NCBI GenBank assembly: GCA_021777365.1
Contig: JAJYDP010000067.1
Span: 1-12,997, forward strand
Direction: 5' to 3'
DNA length: 12,997 bases
Origin: Chloroflexota bacterium
Lineage (GTDB): Bacteria > Chloroflexota > Limnocylindria > Limnocylindrales > CSP1-4
Shown here piece after piece: positions 1 through 7,463 of the stretch. Made by a program: the position numbers and the translations under genes. Under the pieces are notes generated by a model. The model was not told the DNA's origin and ran no database searches. It was given only the letters and a program-made list of their open reading frames with translations. The number at the start of each line of letters is the position of its first letter. Within the stretch, counting starts at the first letter, position 1.

Positions 1-1
1 G

Positions 2-616
2 GGGCGGCCGCTCGATGTGCGGGCCTCGCTCCACTACGGCCGCTGCCACCTGGACGCTGCCGTGCCGTCGGATTCTCCCGCCCAGGCCCTGGAGGATCTC
101 GCCGGCTGCCGGGTCGCGACGTCGCACCCGGCCTTCGCGGGCCGGTACTTCCGTGAGCACCTGATCGACGTGGAGCTGGTCCCGATCAGCGGCGCGGTCG
201 AGGTGGCGCCGCGGATGGGCCTCGCCGATGCCATCGTCGACCTCGTCTCCACCGGTTCGACGCTGCTCGTCAACGGGCTCCGTTCCGTGGGCACCCTGCT
301 CGCGAGCGAAGCCATCCTGGTGGCCGAACCAGGCGCGGACGGTCCCGCGACCGAGGTCGTGACCATGCTGCAGGCCGTCGTGGACGGCAGGGAGCGCCGG
401 TACGTGATGATGAACGCGCCGCTGTCCGCCCTCGCTGAGATCGAGGCGCTCCTGCCCGGCCTCGGCTCGCCGAGCGTGCTGCCGCTGGCCAGGAACGACA
501 TGGTGGCGGTCCACGCCGTCGTCGGGGCCGACGAGGTCTGGGGGTTGCTGGGGCGGCTGCGGAACGCCGGGGCCTCCGGAATCCTGGTGCTGCCCATCGA
601 GCTGCTGATCCAATGA
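2..616 (+). CDS. hisG: ATP phosphoribosyltransferase, long form (5' end missing)
   Basis: HisG catalyses the first committed step of histidine synthesis, joining ATP and PRPP to give phosphoribosyl-ATP in the cytoplasm. The frame is open from the left window edge, so the N-terminus lies outside and 204 residues are visible. The start of the visible part (LHYGRCHLDAAVP) matches the family's conserved GxGxCRLxVAVP region. A DAIVDLVSTGSTL stretch followed by NGL (bases 227-280) is the PRPP-binding loop region. The last 90 or so residues, with YVMMNAP and ILVLPIELLI, form the regulatory HisG_C domain. This marks the long, normally histidine-inhibited form that does not need HisZ. The stop overlaps the hisD start as ATGA. 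The internal GTG at base 17 is not the real start, because the homology runs through it. Confidence 0.93.
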   Translation, partial: GRPLDVRASLHYGRCHLDAAVPSDSPAQALEDLAGCRVATSHPAFAGRYFREHLIDVELVPISGAVEVAPRMGLADAIVDLVSTGSTLLVNGLRSVGTLLASEAILVAEPGADGPATEVVTMLQAVVDGRERRYVMMNAPLSALAEIEALLPGLGSPSVLPLARNDMVAVHAVVGADEVWGLLGRLRNAGASGILVLPIELLIQ

Positions 617-2016
617 GCGAGTCGGTCACGGGACTCGGGGGTGCCGCCCCCACGGCACCGTCGGTCACGCTTCGGCGTCTCCACCTGCTCGATATCGGGC
701 CCGACCAGCGCCGCGCCCTCGTGCGCCGTTCCGCGGGCACGGGCGAGGACGTCCGCGACGCCGCGCGAGCGATCGTCCGGGCCGTGCGATCCGGGGGCGA
801 CGATGCCCTGCGGGACCTGGGCGGCCGGCACGGTGGCGCGTGGACCGAGGGAATCCAGCCAGGATCGCCGGCCGGAACGCCACCGCCCATCCGTGTCCCG
901 GTGGAGCGGCTGCGCGCGGCGGCCGGCGCGCTCGCGCCCGAGCTCCGCGAGGGGCTCCTGCTCATGGCCCGCCACATCGAGGCGTTCCACCGCGTGCAGG
1001 TCCCGCCGCGGGAGCAGTGGGTGGACGTCGCGCCCGGGATCCGTGTCGGGCGGGTCTGGCGCCCGCTGGATCGGGTCGGGATCTACGTTCCCGGCGGCGA
1101 GGCCGCCTACCCGAGCTCGCTGCTGATGGGGGTCATTCCGGCTCGACTCGCCGGGGTGGGCGAGGTCGCCGTGGCCAGCCCCGCGGGCCGCGACGGGTCG
1201 CTCTCACCGGTCCTCCTCGGCGCCGCCGGTCTGCTGGGGGTGGAGGAGTTCTACGCCATGGGCGGAGCCCAGGCGATCGCCGCGCTGGCGCACGGCACGG
1301 CCACGGTGCGCGCCGTCGACCGGATCGTGGGCCCCGGCAACGCATGGGTCACTGCCGCCAAGCTCGAGGTGCTCGGCGACGTCGCGATCGACATGCCGGC
1401 CGGTCCGTCCGAGGTCATGGTGCTCGCGGACGGGAGGGCCGACCCGGCCCACGTGGCGGCCGACCTGCTGAGCCAGGCCGAGCACGGGCCCGACTCGGCC
1501 GCCGTGCTCGTGGTGACGGACGAGGCGATCGCGGACGCGGTGCAGGCGGAGCTCGACCGCCAGCTGCCGCTGCAGCCGCGCCTCAGGTTCCTGGCCGCGT
1601 CGCTCGGGTCGGCCGGGTTGATCGTGGTGGCCGGCGGGCTCGACGACGCGGTGGCCTTCGTCAACGAGTACGCGCCCGAGCACCTGTCGGTGGCCGTAGA
1701 CGGCGCAGCCGAGCTGCTGGCCCGGATCCGCCACGCGGGTTCGGTGTTTCTCGGCGCGTACGCACCCGAGTCGGCCGGCGACTACGCGACCGGGTCGAAC
1801 CACATCCTGCCCACAGGCCGGCTTGCCCGGGCGTACGGGCCGCTTTCGGTCGAGGAGTTCGGGCACTGGATGCAGGCGCAGGTCGTGGACCGGGCGGGCC
1901 TCGCCTCCATCGCCCCGGCGGTCGCGGCGGTGGCGGAGGCCGAAGGGCTGATCGCCCACCGGCACGCGGTCGAGATCCGGTTCGAGGAGCGGACGCCGGA
2001 GGCGCGGACACGGTGA
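613..2016 (+). CDS. hisD: Histidinol dehydrogenase
   Basis: HisD performs the last two steps of the pathway, oxidising L-histidinol to L-histidine with two NAD+ and one Zn2+. At 467 residues it is about 30 longer than the E. coli enzyme. The extra length is a low-complexity N-terminal lead before the conserved region. Visible motifs include GRVWRPLDRVGIYVPGG (NAD/substrate region), RIVGPGNAWVTAAK, and AGPSEVMVLAD. Predicted zinc ligands Q288, H291 (SQAEH), D390 (GDYATGSNH) and H449 align with E. coli Q259/H262/D360/H419 at a constant offset of 29-30. E356-H357 in YAPEHLS is the catalytic pair. The ATG at 613 overlaps the hisG stop as ATGA and no strong Shine-Dalgarno is visible, so translational coupling is likely. 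All key residues are present. Confidence 0.97.
   Translation: MSESVTGLGGAAPTAPSVTLRRLHLLDIGPDQRRALVRRSAGTGEDVRDAARAIVRAVRSGGDDALRDLGGRHGGAWTEGIQPGSPAGTPPPIRVPVERLRAAAGALAPELREGLLLMARHIEAFHRVQVPPREQWVDVAPGIRVGRVWRPLDRVGIYVPGGEAAYPSSLLMGVIPARLAGVGEVAVASPAGRDGSLSPVLLGAAGLLGVEEFYAMGGAQAIAALAHGTATVRAVDRIVGPGNAWVTAAKLEVLGDVAIDMPAGPSEVMVLADGRADPAHVAADLLSQAEHGPDSAAVLVVTDEAIADAVQAELDRQLPLQPRLRFLAASLGSAGLIVVAGGLDDAVAFVNEYAPEHLSVAVDGAAELLARIRHAGSVFLGAYAPESAGDYATGSNHILPTGRLARAYGPLSVEEFGHWMQAQVVDRAGLASIAPAVAAVAEAEGLIAHRHAVEIRFEERTPEARTR
1998..2002 (+). promoter_or_regulatory. Shine-Dalgarno for hisC
   Basis: GGAGG lies inside the hisD 3' end, 10 bases before the GTG at 2013 and 25 bases before the second in-frame GTG at 2028. 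The spacing favours 2013 as the hisC start. Confidence 0.55.
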
Positions 2017-2033
2017 GCGCGGACACGGTGAGC
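2004..2033 (+). repeat. 15-bp tandem duplication spanning the hisD stop and hisC start
   Basis: The unit GCGGACACGGTGAGC occurs twice in direct tandem (2004-2018 and 2019-2033) without mismatch. The first copy holds the overlapping hisD stop/hisC start (GTGA). The second copy repeats the GTG in the hisC frame, adding five codons, so HisC begins SADTVSA. The duplication is in frame and harmless to both proteins. Confidence 0.9.
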
Positions 2034-3164
2034 GCCGTCAACCTGCTGGCGCCCGCCGGGGAAGGTGACGGCACGGGCTACCAGTGGGAGGCCAGCGACG
2101 CGGAGGTCGCCGCCGCCCACGGGCTGGACCCGGCGCAGGTGGTCCGGTTCGACACGAACACCTCGCCGCGAACGGCCCCCTCGCTCCGGGACTGGGTCGA
2201 GGCCGCGGCCGCGGACGGGCGGCTCAACGAATACCCGGATGCGACCTATGCCCGGCTCACGCGGGCCATCTCGGCCCGGGCCGGCGTCCCGTCCGCGTGG
2301 ATCACCGTGGGCGCGGGGGCGGACGAGATCCTGGACCTTGCCGCGAAGAGCTGCCTGCGGGGGGGCGCACGCGCGGCGGTCGCCACGCCGAGCTATGGCA
2401 TGTACCCGGTGGTGACGCGTCAGCGTGGCGCCGCGCTGGTGGAGGTGCCTCGCGGGCCCACCGACGCCGGCTTTCCGCTCGACGTGGACGCCCTCCTCCG
2501 AGCGGCGGCAGGCGCCGATCTCATCTGGTTGTGCGACCCCAACAACCCGACCGGGACCGTGGAGGCCCGCTCGACGCTGGTGGGGCTGATCGAGCGCCTG
2601 GCCGTCCTGCCCGGGGGCGGGCCCGTCGTGGTGGTCGACGAGGCCTACCGGGAGTTTGCGGGAGCGAGCCTGATCGACGAGGTCGCGCGGTTCTCCCGCC
2701 TGGTGGTCGTTCGCACGCTGTCCAAGGCGTACGGGCTGGCCGGAGTCCGCGTGGGCTACGCGGTGGCGCAGCCGGCCCTCACGGCGCATCTGTCGGCCGT
2801 CCGTCCGCCCGGCAGCATCGCCACCCTGTCGTCGTCGATCGCCGAGGCCGCGCTTGCCGACCCGGCGTTCGCGACCGCGAACGTGGCCCTGCTCGCGGAG
2901 GAGCGCGAACGGTTCCGGAACGCGCTCCTCGACGCGGGCTGGCGTGCGCTCCCGAGCGTCACGAACTTCCTGCTGGTCGACATGGGCACCCCGCAGGCGG
3001 CCGACGCGGCGGCGCGGCGGCTGCTGCGCCGTGGGCTCGTCCCCCGCCGGTTCGGGCCCGGGCGGCTGCGCGGCTTCCTGCGGTTGACGGTCCGGACGCC
3101 CGACCAGGACGACGGACTCCTTGCGGCGCTGGGCAGTGGGCCCGGAAAGGGGACGGCCACGTGA
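2013..3164 (+). CDS. hisC: Histidinol-phosphate aminotransferase
   Basis: HisC is a PLP-dependent fold type I aminotransferase converting imidazole-acetol phosphate to L-histidinol phosphate with glutamate as amino donor. From the GTG at 2013 it is 383 residues. N177-N178 in CDPNNPTGT, D209 and Y212 in VVDEAYREF contact the cofactor, and K238 in TLSKAYGLAG is the Schiff-base lysine. The C-terminal FLRLTVRTPDQD carries the substrate carboxylate-binding arginine. An early LNEYPD motif is typical of HisC. The start is set by a GGAGG ten bases upstream and a GTGA overlap with the hisD stop. A second GTG at 2028, produced by a 15-bp tandem duplication, is an alternative. The gene overlaps hisB by four bases. 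Substrate assignment rests on motif match and operon context. Confidence 0.95.
   Translation: MSADTVSAVNLLAPAGEGDGTGYQWEASDAEVAAAHGLDPAQVVRFDTNTSPRTAPSLRDWVEAAAADGRLNEYPDATYARLTRAISARAGVPSAWITVGAGADEILDLAAKSCLRGGARAAVATPSYGMYPVVTRQRGAALVEVPRGPTDAGFPLDVDALLRAAAGADLIWLCDPNNPTGTVEARSTLVGLIERLAVLPGGGPVVVVDEAYREFAGASLIDEVARFSRLVVVRTLSKAYGLAGVRVGYAVAQPALTAHLSAVRPPGSIATLSSSIAEAALADPAFATANVALLAEERERFRNALLDAGWRALPSVTNFLLVDMGTPQAADAAARRLLRRGLVPRRFGPGRLRGFLRLTVRTPDQDDGLLAALGSGPGKGTAT
3148..3152 (+). promoter_or_regulatory. Shine-Dalgarno for hisB
   Basis: A purine-rich run containing AGGGG lies 8 bases before the GTG at 3161 and supports that start over downstream alternatives. Confidence 0.5.
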
Positions 3165-3781
3165 GCGACCCTGCATCGCGGCGGACGGAGGTGCGCCGGA
3201 CCACCCGCGAGACCGACGTGCGGGTCGAGCTCGACCTGGACGGGTCGGGGCAGACCCGGATCGCCACCGGCGTCGGGTTCTACGACCACCTGCTGACGTC
3301 GCTCGCGCATCACGCCCTGTTCGATCTCGAGATCGACGCCACCGGGGACCTGCACGTCGACGAGCACCACACGGTGGAGGACGTGGCGCTGGCGCTGGGA
3401 CGCGCGCTGCGGCGCGCGCTGGGCGATGCCGCCGGCATCGAGCGGTTCGGCGACGCGTCCGTGCCCATGGACGAGGCACTGGCGCACGCCGCCGTCGACT
3501 GCTCCGGGCGGCCGTACGCGGTCCTGTCGCTCGCATTCCGGGCCGACCGCATCGGCACGCTGCCGACACAGATGATCCCCCACGCGCTCGAGTCGTTCGT
3601 GCGCGAGGCGGGCCTCACGCTGCATCTGCGAGCCGACGGCGCGAACGATCACCACGTCGCGGAGGCCGCGTTCAAGGCGCTGGCCCGCGCCCTGCGCCAG
3701 GCGGTCGCGATCGACCCGCGGCGTGCGGGGGTGGCGTCCACCAAGGGCAGCCTCGTCGACGGCGAGCCGGTCGACGCATGA
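3161..3781 (+). CDS. hisB: Imidazoleglycerol-phosphate dehydratase
   Basis: HisB dehydrates imidazole glycerol phosphate to imidazole acetol phosphate, using two Mn2+ ions per active site in a 24-mer. The protein is 206 residues, the normal length for the monofunctional enzyme, and lacks the HAD phosphatase half found in the enterobacterial fusion. Histidinol phosphatase must therefore be encoded elsewhere. The two internal metal-binding repeats are clear: [14 protein letters not shown] with H69/H70 and E73, and [15 protein letters not shown] with H164/H165 and E168. GVGFYDHLL near residue 38 is the conserved first histidine region. The GTG start overlaps the hisC stop (GTGA) and has a good Shine-Dalgarno. 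The stop overlaps hisH as ATGA. Confidence 0.97.
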   Translation: MSDPASRRTEVRRTTRETDVRVELDLDGSGQTRIATGVGFYDHLLTSLAHHALFDLEIDATGDLHVDEHHTVEDVALALGRALRRALGDAAGIERFGDASVPMDEALAHAAVDCSGRPYAVLSLAFRADRIGTLPTQMIPHALESFVREAGLTLHLRADGANDHHVAEAAFKALARALRQAVAIDPRRAGVASTKGSLVDGEPVDA

Positions 3782-4446
3782 CGGCCGACGCACGGGTGTC
3801 CGTGGCGCTCGTCGACTACGGGGCCGGCAACCTGCTCAGCATCGGCCAGGCGCTTGCCGTGCTCGGGGCGGACGTGCGCGTCGTCCACCGCGCCGGCGCG
3901 GTCGGGAGCCCGGACCTGGTCGTCGTTCCCGGCGTCGGTGCGCAGGGGCCGGCGATGCGGCGCCTTCGCCGGACGGGGCTGGACACGGCGCTCGCGGAGG
4001 CCATGGGCGGCGGGGCCTGGTACCTGGGGATCTGCCTCGGCATGCAGCTGCTGTTCGAGCGTTCCGAGGAGGACGGCTCCCGCGGGCTCGGCTGGATCGC
4101 GGGGGAGACGCGCCGGCTGCCCTCCGCGCCGCGCCTGCCGCACATCGGCTGGAACGAGCTCGAGGTGGTGACGCCCCACCGGATGCTCGACGGGCTTCCG
4201 CCGCGGCCGCCGATGTACTTCGTCCATTCGTATGCACCCGTGCCGGCCGATCGCGGGGTGATCGTGGCCGAGACGGTGCACGGTGGCCGCTTCGCCAGCG
4301 CGGTGGCCAGCGGCCGCCTGCTCGGTCTCCAGTTCCACCCCGAGAAGTCCGGGCGCGACGGTCTCAGCGTGCTGCGGAACGTGCTCGAGCTGGCCGCGCG
4401 GAGGGAGGCGCCGGTTCCCGCGCTCGCAACCCGGGGCGCCGCCTGA
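3778..4446 (+). CDS. hisH: Imidazole glycerol phosphate synthase, glutaminase subunit
   Basis: HisH is the class I glutamine amidotransferase subunit that releases ammonia from glutamine and passes it through the HisF barrel. It is 222 residues. The catalytic triad is visible as C86 in [10 protein letters not shown], and H187 with E189 in QFHPEKS. The N-terminus [14 protein letters not shown] and the oxyanion-strand region [12 protein letters not shown] (usually GVGAFGDAM) are family hallmarks, as is PHIGWNE. The ATG start overlaps the hisB stop. The stop shares one base with the hisF start (TGATG), so the two subunits of the heterodimer are encoded back to back with no hisA between them. A short Ala/Arg-rich tail follows the HPEKS domain. 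Confidence 0.97.
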   Translation: MTADARVSVALVDYGAGNLLSIGQALAVLGADVRVVHRAGAVGSPDLVVVPGVGAQGPAMRRLRRTGLDTALAEAMGGGAWYLGICLGMQLLFERSEEDGSRGLGWIAGETRRLPSAPRLPHIGWNELEVVTPHRMLDGLPPRPPMYFVHSYAPVPADRGVIVAETVHGGRFASAVASGRLLGLQFHPEKSGRDGLSVLRNVLELAARREAPVPALATRGAA

Positions 4447-5294
4447 TGCTGCTGCGCCGCGTGATCCCGTGCCTGGATGTCCGGTCCGGGCGGGTCGTCA
4501 AAGGCACGCAGTTCGTGGACCTCGTCGACGAGGGCGATCCCGCCGAGCTCGCGGCCCGGTACGCCGAGGCCGGGGCCGACGAGATCTGCTTCCTGGACAT
4601 CACCGCGGCCGTGGAGGAACGGGCGACGCTGCTGGACGTGGTCGAGCGGACGGCGCGGCGCGCCTTCGTGCCGCTCACGGTCGGGGGCGGCGTGCGGTCG
4701 GTCGACGACATGCGCGGGGTCCTGCGCGCGGGTGCCGACCGGGTCGCCGTGAACAGTGCCGCGGTGGCCGACCCGACCCTGGTCGACCGCTGTGCCCGGC
4801 GGTTCGGGCGCCAGTGCGTGGTGGTCTCGATCGACGCCCGGAGAACTGGCAAGCCGGGTGACGCCCGCGGGGCGGGCACGGCGGATGCGGCGGGCCGGCA
4901 TGGGCCGGTCCAGGTCGGGAGCGTGGCGGGCCCGACCTGGGAGGTGGTCGTGCGCGGTGGGCGCCAGGAGACCGGGCTCGACGCCGTCTCCTGGGCGCGC
5001 GAGGCCGCCGAGCGCGGCGCCGGCGAGATCCTGCTCACCTCGATCGACCGCGACGGGACTCGCGCCGGCTACGACCTGGAGCTGCTGGGGGCGGTGACGT
5101 CGACGGTGGGCGTCCCCGTCGTCGCGTCCGGCGGGGCGGGGCACCCGGAGGATTTCGTGGCCGCGATCGTGGACGGGGGCGCCGACGCGGTGCTCGCCGC
5201 GTCGATCTTCCACCGCGACCTGCACGGCATCGGAGCGGTCAAGCGGGCCATGGCGGCGGCGGGGATCCCCGTGCGCCTGACCGGTGCGACGTGA
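4446..5294 (+). CDS. hisF: Imidazole glycerol phosphate synthase, cyclase subunit, with insertion
   Basis: HisF is the (beta/alpha)8-barrel cyclase that uses ammonia from HisH to convert PRFAR to imidazole glycerol phosphate and AICAR. The catalytic acid/base pair is present: D11 in [15 protein letters not shown] and D130 in VVSIDARR. Other landmarks are [35 protein letters not shown] (D201, D203) and ASGGAG. The protein is 282 residues against roughly 253 for Thermotoga HisF. The numbering is identical up to D130 but shifted by +27 at the TSIDRD motif. The extra residues (about 134-160) form a Gly/Ala-rich stretch between strand 5 and the W-E-V...GGR segment. The frame is continuous and both flanks are well conserved, so this looks like a loop insertion rather than a frameshift. 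The stop overlaps hisIE as GTGA. Confidence 0.96.
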   Translation: MLLRRVIPCLDVRSGRVVKGTQFVDLVDEGDPAELAARYAEAGADEICFLDITAAVEERATLLDVVERTARRAFVPLTVGGGVRSVDDMRGVLRAGADRVAVNSAAVADPTLVDRCARRFGRQCVVVSIDARRTGKPGDARGAGTADAAGRHGPVQVGSVAGPTWEVVVRGGRQETGLDAVSWAREAAERGAGEILLTSIDRDGTRAGYDLELLGAVTSTVGVPVVASGGAGHPEDFVAAIVDGGADAVLAASIFHRDLHGIGAVKRAMAAAGIPVRLTGAT

Positions 5295-6094
5295 CCGGGC
5301 GCGGCGACGTGGGGCGGGGCCAGGGACGTGAACAGGGCGAGCCGGGTGCGCGCAACATCGATCCGGCCGCGGTGCGATGGGGCCCGGACGGGCTCATGCC
5401 GGCGGTGGTCCGTGACGCCGGCGATGGCGCCGTGCTGATGCTCGCCTTCATGGACGCGGAGGCGCTGTCGGCGACCCTGGCGACGGGCCTGGTGCACTTC
5501 CACTCGCGCAGTCGCGGCCGCCTGTGGCAGAAGGGCGAGACCAGCGGCAACGTCCTGCGGCTGCGCGATCTCGCGCTCGACTGCGACGCCGACGCGATCC
5601 TTGTCACCGCCGAGGCGACCGGCCCCACCTGCCACACGGGCAGGCGCTCGTGCTTCGACGGCGCGCCGGAGTTGCTGACCGCGCCGACGTCGCCCACCGC
5701 GGTGACCTCACCGGTCGCGCTCGCCACTCGTGCCACGGCGGCCTCGGCCTCCGCCTCGCCCCAGGGCTTCGAGTGGCTCGAGCGGCTCTGGGCCACCATC
5801 GTCGACCGTCGGGCCGTGGCCGACCCGGAGCGCTCCTACACGGCGCGGCTCATTGCCGGGGGTGTCGACGCGTGCGCGCGCAAGGTCACCGAGGAGGCGA
5901 CGGAGGTGCTCCTCGCGGCCCGCGACGACGCCGAGGCGGAACGCGGCGCCGCGACGGCCGATCGCGCGGCGACCCGTGGCACGCTGGCGGGCGAGGCCGC
6001 AGACCTCCTGTACCACCTGCTGGTCCTGTCCGCGGAGCGCGGGCTCGAGCCGCGCGAGGTGCTGGAGGTGCTGCGGACCCGGCACCGGGCCTGA
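5291..6094 (+). CDS. hisIE: Bifunctional phosphoribosyl-AMP cyclohydrolase / phosphoribosyl-ATP pyrophosphohydrolase
   Basis: This fusion carries out steps 2 and 3 of the pathway: pyrophosphate removal from PR-ATP (HisE) and ring opening of PR-AMP (HisI). Residues about 25-125 are the HisI domain, with [23 protein letters not shown], the metal site D97-C98-D99-A-D101, and C114-H115 plus C121 (CHTG...SCF) as Zn/Mg ligands. Residues about 160-267 are the all-alpha HisE domain, with KVTEEATEV (E201, E202, E205) and [12 protein letters not shown] (E235, D238) as Mg-binding acids. The domains are joined by an Ala/Thr/Ser/Pro-rich linker (about 126-158). HisE itself carries an Ala/Arg/Glu-rich extension between its two acidic helices. 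The GTG start overlaps the hisF stop. It is the last gene before convergent tyrS. Confidence 0.96.
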   Translation: MTGRGDVGRGQGREQGEPGARNIDPAAVRWGPDGLMPAVVRDAGDGAVLMLAFMDAEALSATLATGLVHFHSRSRGRLWQKGETSGNVLRLRDLALDCDADAILVTAEATGPTCHTGRRSCFDGAPELLTAPTSPTAVTSPVALATRATAASASASPQGFEWLERLWATIVDRRAVADPERSYTARLIAGGVDACARKVTEEATEVLLAARDDAEAERGAATADRAATRGTLAGEAADLLYHLLVLSAERGLEPREVLEVLRTRHRA

Positions 6095-6113
6095 CCGGCA
6101 GGGTCGCGCCGGG

Positions 6114-7391
6114 CTACGTCCGCGCCACCCCCACCGAGAGCTGCCGTCGACCATGCCGGACCACGTGGTAGCGCCCGGCGACCGGTGGGCCCACCGGCGC
6201 GTCTCCGTCGACCACCCGCACATCGTCCACGACCACGCCGCCCTGCGCGATCGACCGTCGCAGGTCGCCCTTCGACGCGAACAGCCCGCTCGCCAGCGCC
6301 AGGTCGAACGCCGTCGCGACCTCCGGGCCGAACGCGAACCCGCCCACGTCGTCGTGCAGGACCTGCAGCACGTCCGGATCGGCCAGCGGCTCGCCCGAGA
6401 ACGCCAGCTCGCCGACCCGCCGCTGCAGCTCGGCCTCCGCCGTGCCGTGCACCCGCGCCGTCAGGTCGAAGGCGAGCGCGCGCTGCGCCGGCCGGTGCTC
6501 CGGGTGCGCTGCCTGCTCGGCCTCGAGCGCCTCCACCTCCTCGCGCGCCAGCAGCGTGAGCGTCCGCAGGTACAGCGGGACGTCCCGGTCGTCGCTGTTG
6601 AGCCAGTACTGGTAGAAGACGTACGGCGAGGTCCGGTGCCGCGCCAGGAACACCGTCTGGCCCCCCTCGCTCTTGCCGAACTTCTTGCCGCTCGGCGCGG
6701 TGAGCAGCGGGAACGAGAGCCCGTACGCGCGTGGCTCGCCGTCCGGCCCCTGGCCCAGCACGCGGCGGATCAACTCGAGCCCTGCGGTGATGTTGCCGAA
6801 CTGGTCGGCGCCGCCCATCTGCATCTCCACGCCGTGGTCCCGGTAGAGGTGCAGGAAGTCGGTGGCCTGCAGCGTCATGTAGCTGAACTCGGTGAACGAG
6901 ATCCCGGCCCCCATGCGCAGCTGGACCGAGTCCTTGGACAGCATGTAGCCCAGGCTGAAGTGCTTGCCGATGTCGCGCAGGAACTCGATCAGCCCGTACC
7001 GCTCCAGCCACTCGCGGTTGTCGATCATCCGGGCGCCGTGCTCTCCGGGGGAGAAGTCGAGGAAGCGCTCGAGCTGCCCCCGGATCGCCGCCACGTTGGC
7101 GGCAAGCGTCTCCTCGTCGAGCAGGTTGCGCTCGGCGCTCCGGCCCGACGGATCGCCGACCATGCCCGTGCCGCCGCCCACGACGGCCACCGGTCGCCCT
7201 CCCGCCCGCTGGAGGTGCAACAGCCCGAAGATCGGGATCAGGTGCCCGGCATGCAGCGAATCGCCGGTGGGATCGAAGCCGACATAGGCCGCGATGGGGC
7301 CACGGGCCAGGCGCGGCTCGAGGCCCTCCGTCATCTCCTGGAGCATGCCCCGCCATCGCAGCTCGGCGAGGAAATCGGTCATCTCGGGCAT
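6114..7391 (-). CDS. tyrS: Tyrosyl-tRNA synthetase
   Basis: This class I aminoacyl-tRNA synthetase charges tRNA-Tyr with tyrosine. The protein is 425 residues, the usual bacterial length. The Rossmann-fold nucleotide motif HAGH is at residues 47-50 (GDSLHAGHL), preceded by YVGFDPT, and the KMSKS-equivalent loop is K237-FGKS. QMGGADQFGNI is the tyrosine/ATP binding segment characteristic of bacterial TyrRS. A C-terminal S4-like RNA-binding domain (SKGDLRRSIAQGGVVVDD) occupies roughly the last 65 residues. The ATG at 7391 is chosen because an AGGTGG lies nine bases upstream. An in-frame ATG three codons later (7382) is the alternative. The gene converges with hisIE, 19 bases apart, with no clear terminator, and diverges from the PBP gene. 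Confidence 0.97.
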   Translation of the reverse strand: MPEMTDFLAELRWRGMLQEMTEGLEPRLARGPIAAYVGFDPTGDSLHAGHLIPIFGLLHLQRAGGRPVAVVGGGTGMVGDPSGRSAERNLLDEETLAANVAAIRGQLERFLDFSPGEHGARMIDNREWLERYGLIEFLRDIGKHFSLGYMLSKDSVQLRMGAGISFTEFSYMTLQATDFLHLYRDHGVEMQMGGADQFGNITAGLELIRRVLGQGPDGEPRAYGLSFPLLTAPSGKKFGKSEGGQTVFLARHRTSPYVFYQYWLNSDDRDVPLYLRTLTLLAREEVEALEAEQAAHPEHRPAQRALAFDLTARVHGTAEAELQRRVGELAFSGEPLADPDVLQVLHDDVGGFAFGPEVATAFDLALASGLFASKGDLRRSIAQGGVVVDDVRVVDGDAPVGPPVAGRYHVVRHGRRQLSVGVART

Positions 7392-7463
7392 CGGCGATAG
7401 CCACCTGCAGGGATCCTGGGCGAGACTGGGGACACGGTTGAGTATGCTAGAGTGCCCGGCGAT
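7392..7463. promoter_or_regulatory. Divergent tyrS/PBP promoter region
   Basis: Both genes must be transcribed from this short gap. AGTATGCTAG at 7441-7450 is the only AT-leaning block. On the plus strand TATGCT (7443-7448) is a possible -10 that would place the PBP transcript start near 7455, just before the ATG at 7464. On the minus strand the overlapping CATACT (7446-7441) is a possible -10 for tyrS, giving a leader of about 40 bases that includes the Shine-Dalgarno. No convincing -35 is visible on either strand, so this is tentative. Confidence 0.3.
7401..7406 (-). promoter_or_regulatory. Shine-Dalgarno for tyrS
   Basis: Read on the minus strand, AGGTGG (one mismatch to AGGAGG) lies nine bases before the ATG at 7391. 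This decides between that start and the ATG at 7382. Confidence 0.55.

Noticed and set aside
840..2012. Long open frame upstream of and continuous with hisC inside hisD
   Set aside because: It is an Arg/Gly/Ala-rich shadow caused by high GC. Recognisable HisC homology begins only after 2013, where a Shine-Dalgarno is present.
1782..3569. 595-residue open frame on the minus strand across hisD-hisB
   Set aside because: Composition is Arg/Gly/Pro-rich with no recognisable motif, and it is antisense to three certain genes. High GC keeps such frames open.
4840..4940. Possible frameshift pair inside hisF creating the apparent insertion
   Set aside because: The frame stays open, conserved residues resume in the same frame on both sides, and the displacement is a whole number of codons (27). 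A true insertion is simpler, though read-level checking is worthwhile.
6095..6113. Bidirectional terminator between hisIE and tyrS
   Set aside because: The 19-base gap shows no stem-loop with a T-tract. Termination may be Rho-dependent or lie inside the coding ends.
5730..7400. 556-residue plus-strand frame opposite tyrS
   Set aside because: It is antisense to a complete tyrosyl-tRNA synthetase and starts inside hisIE. The sequence has shadow composition and no domain signal.
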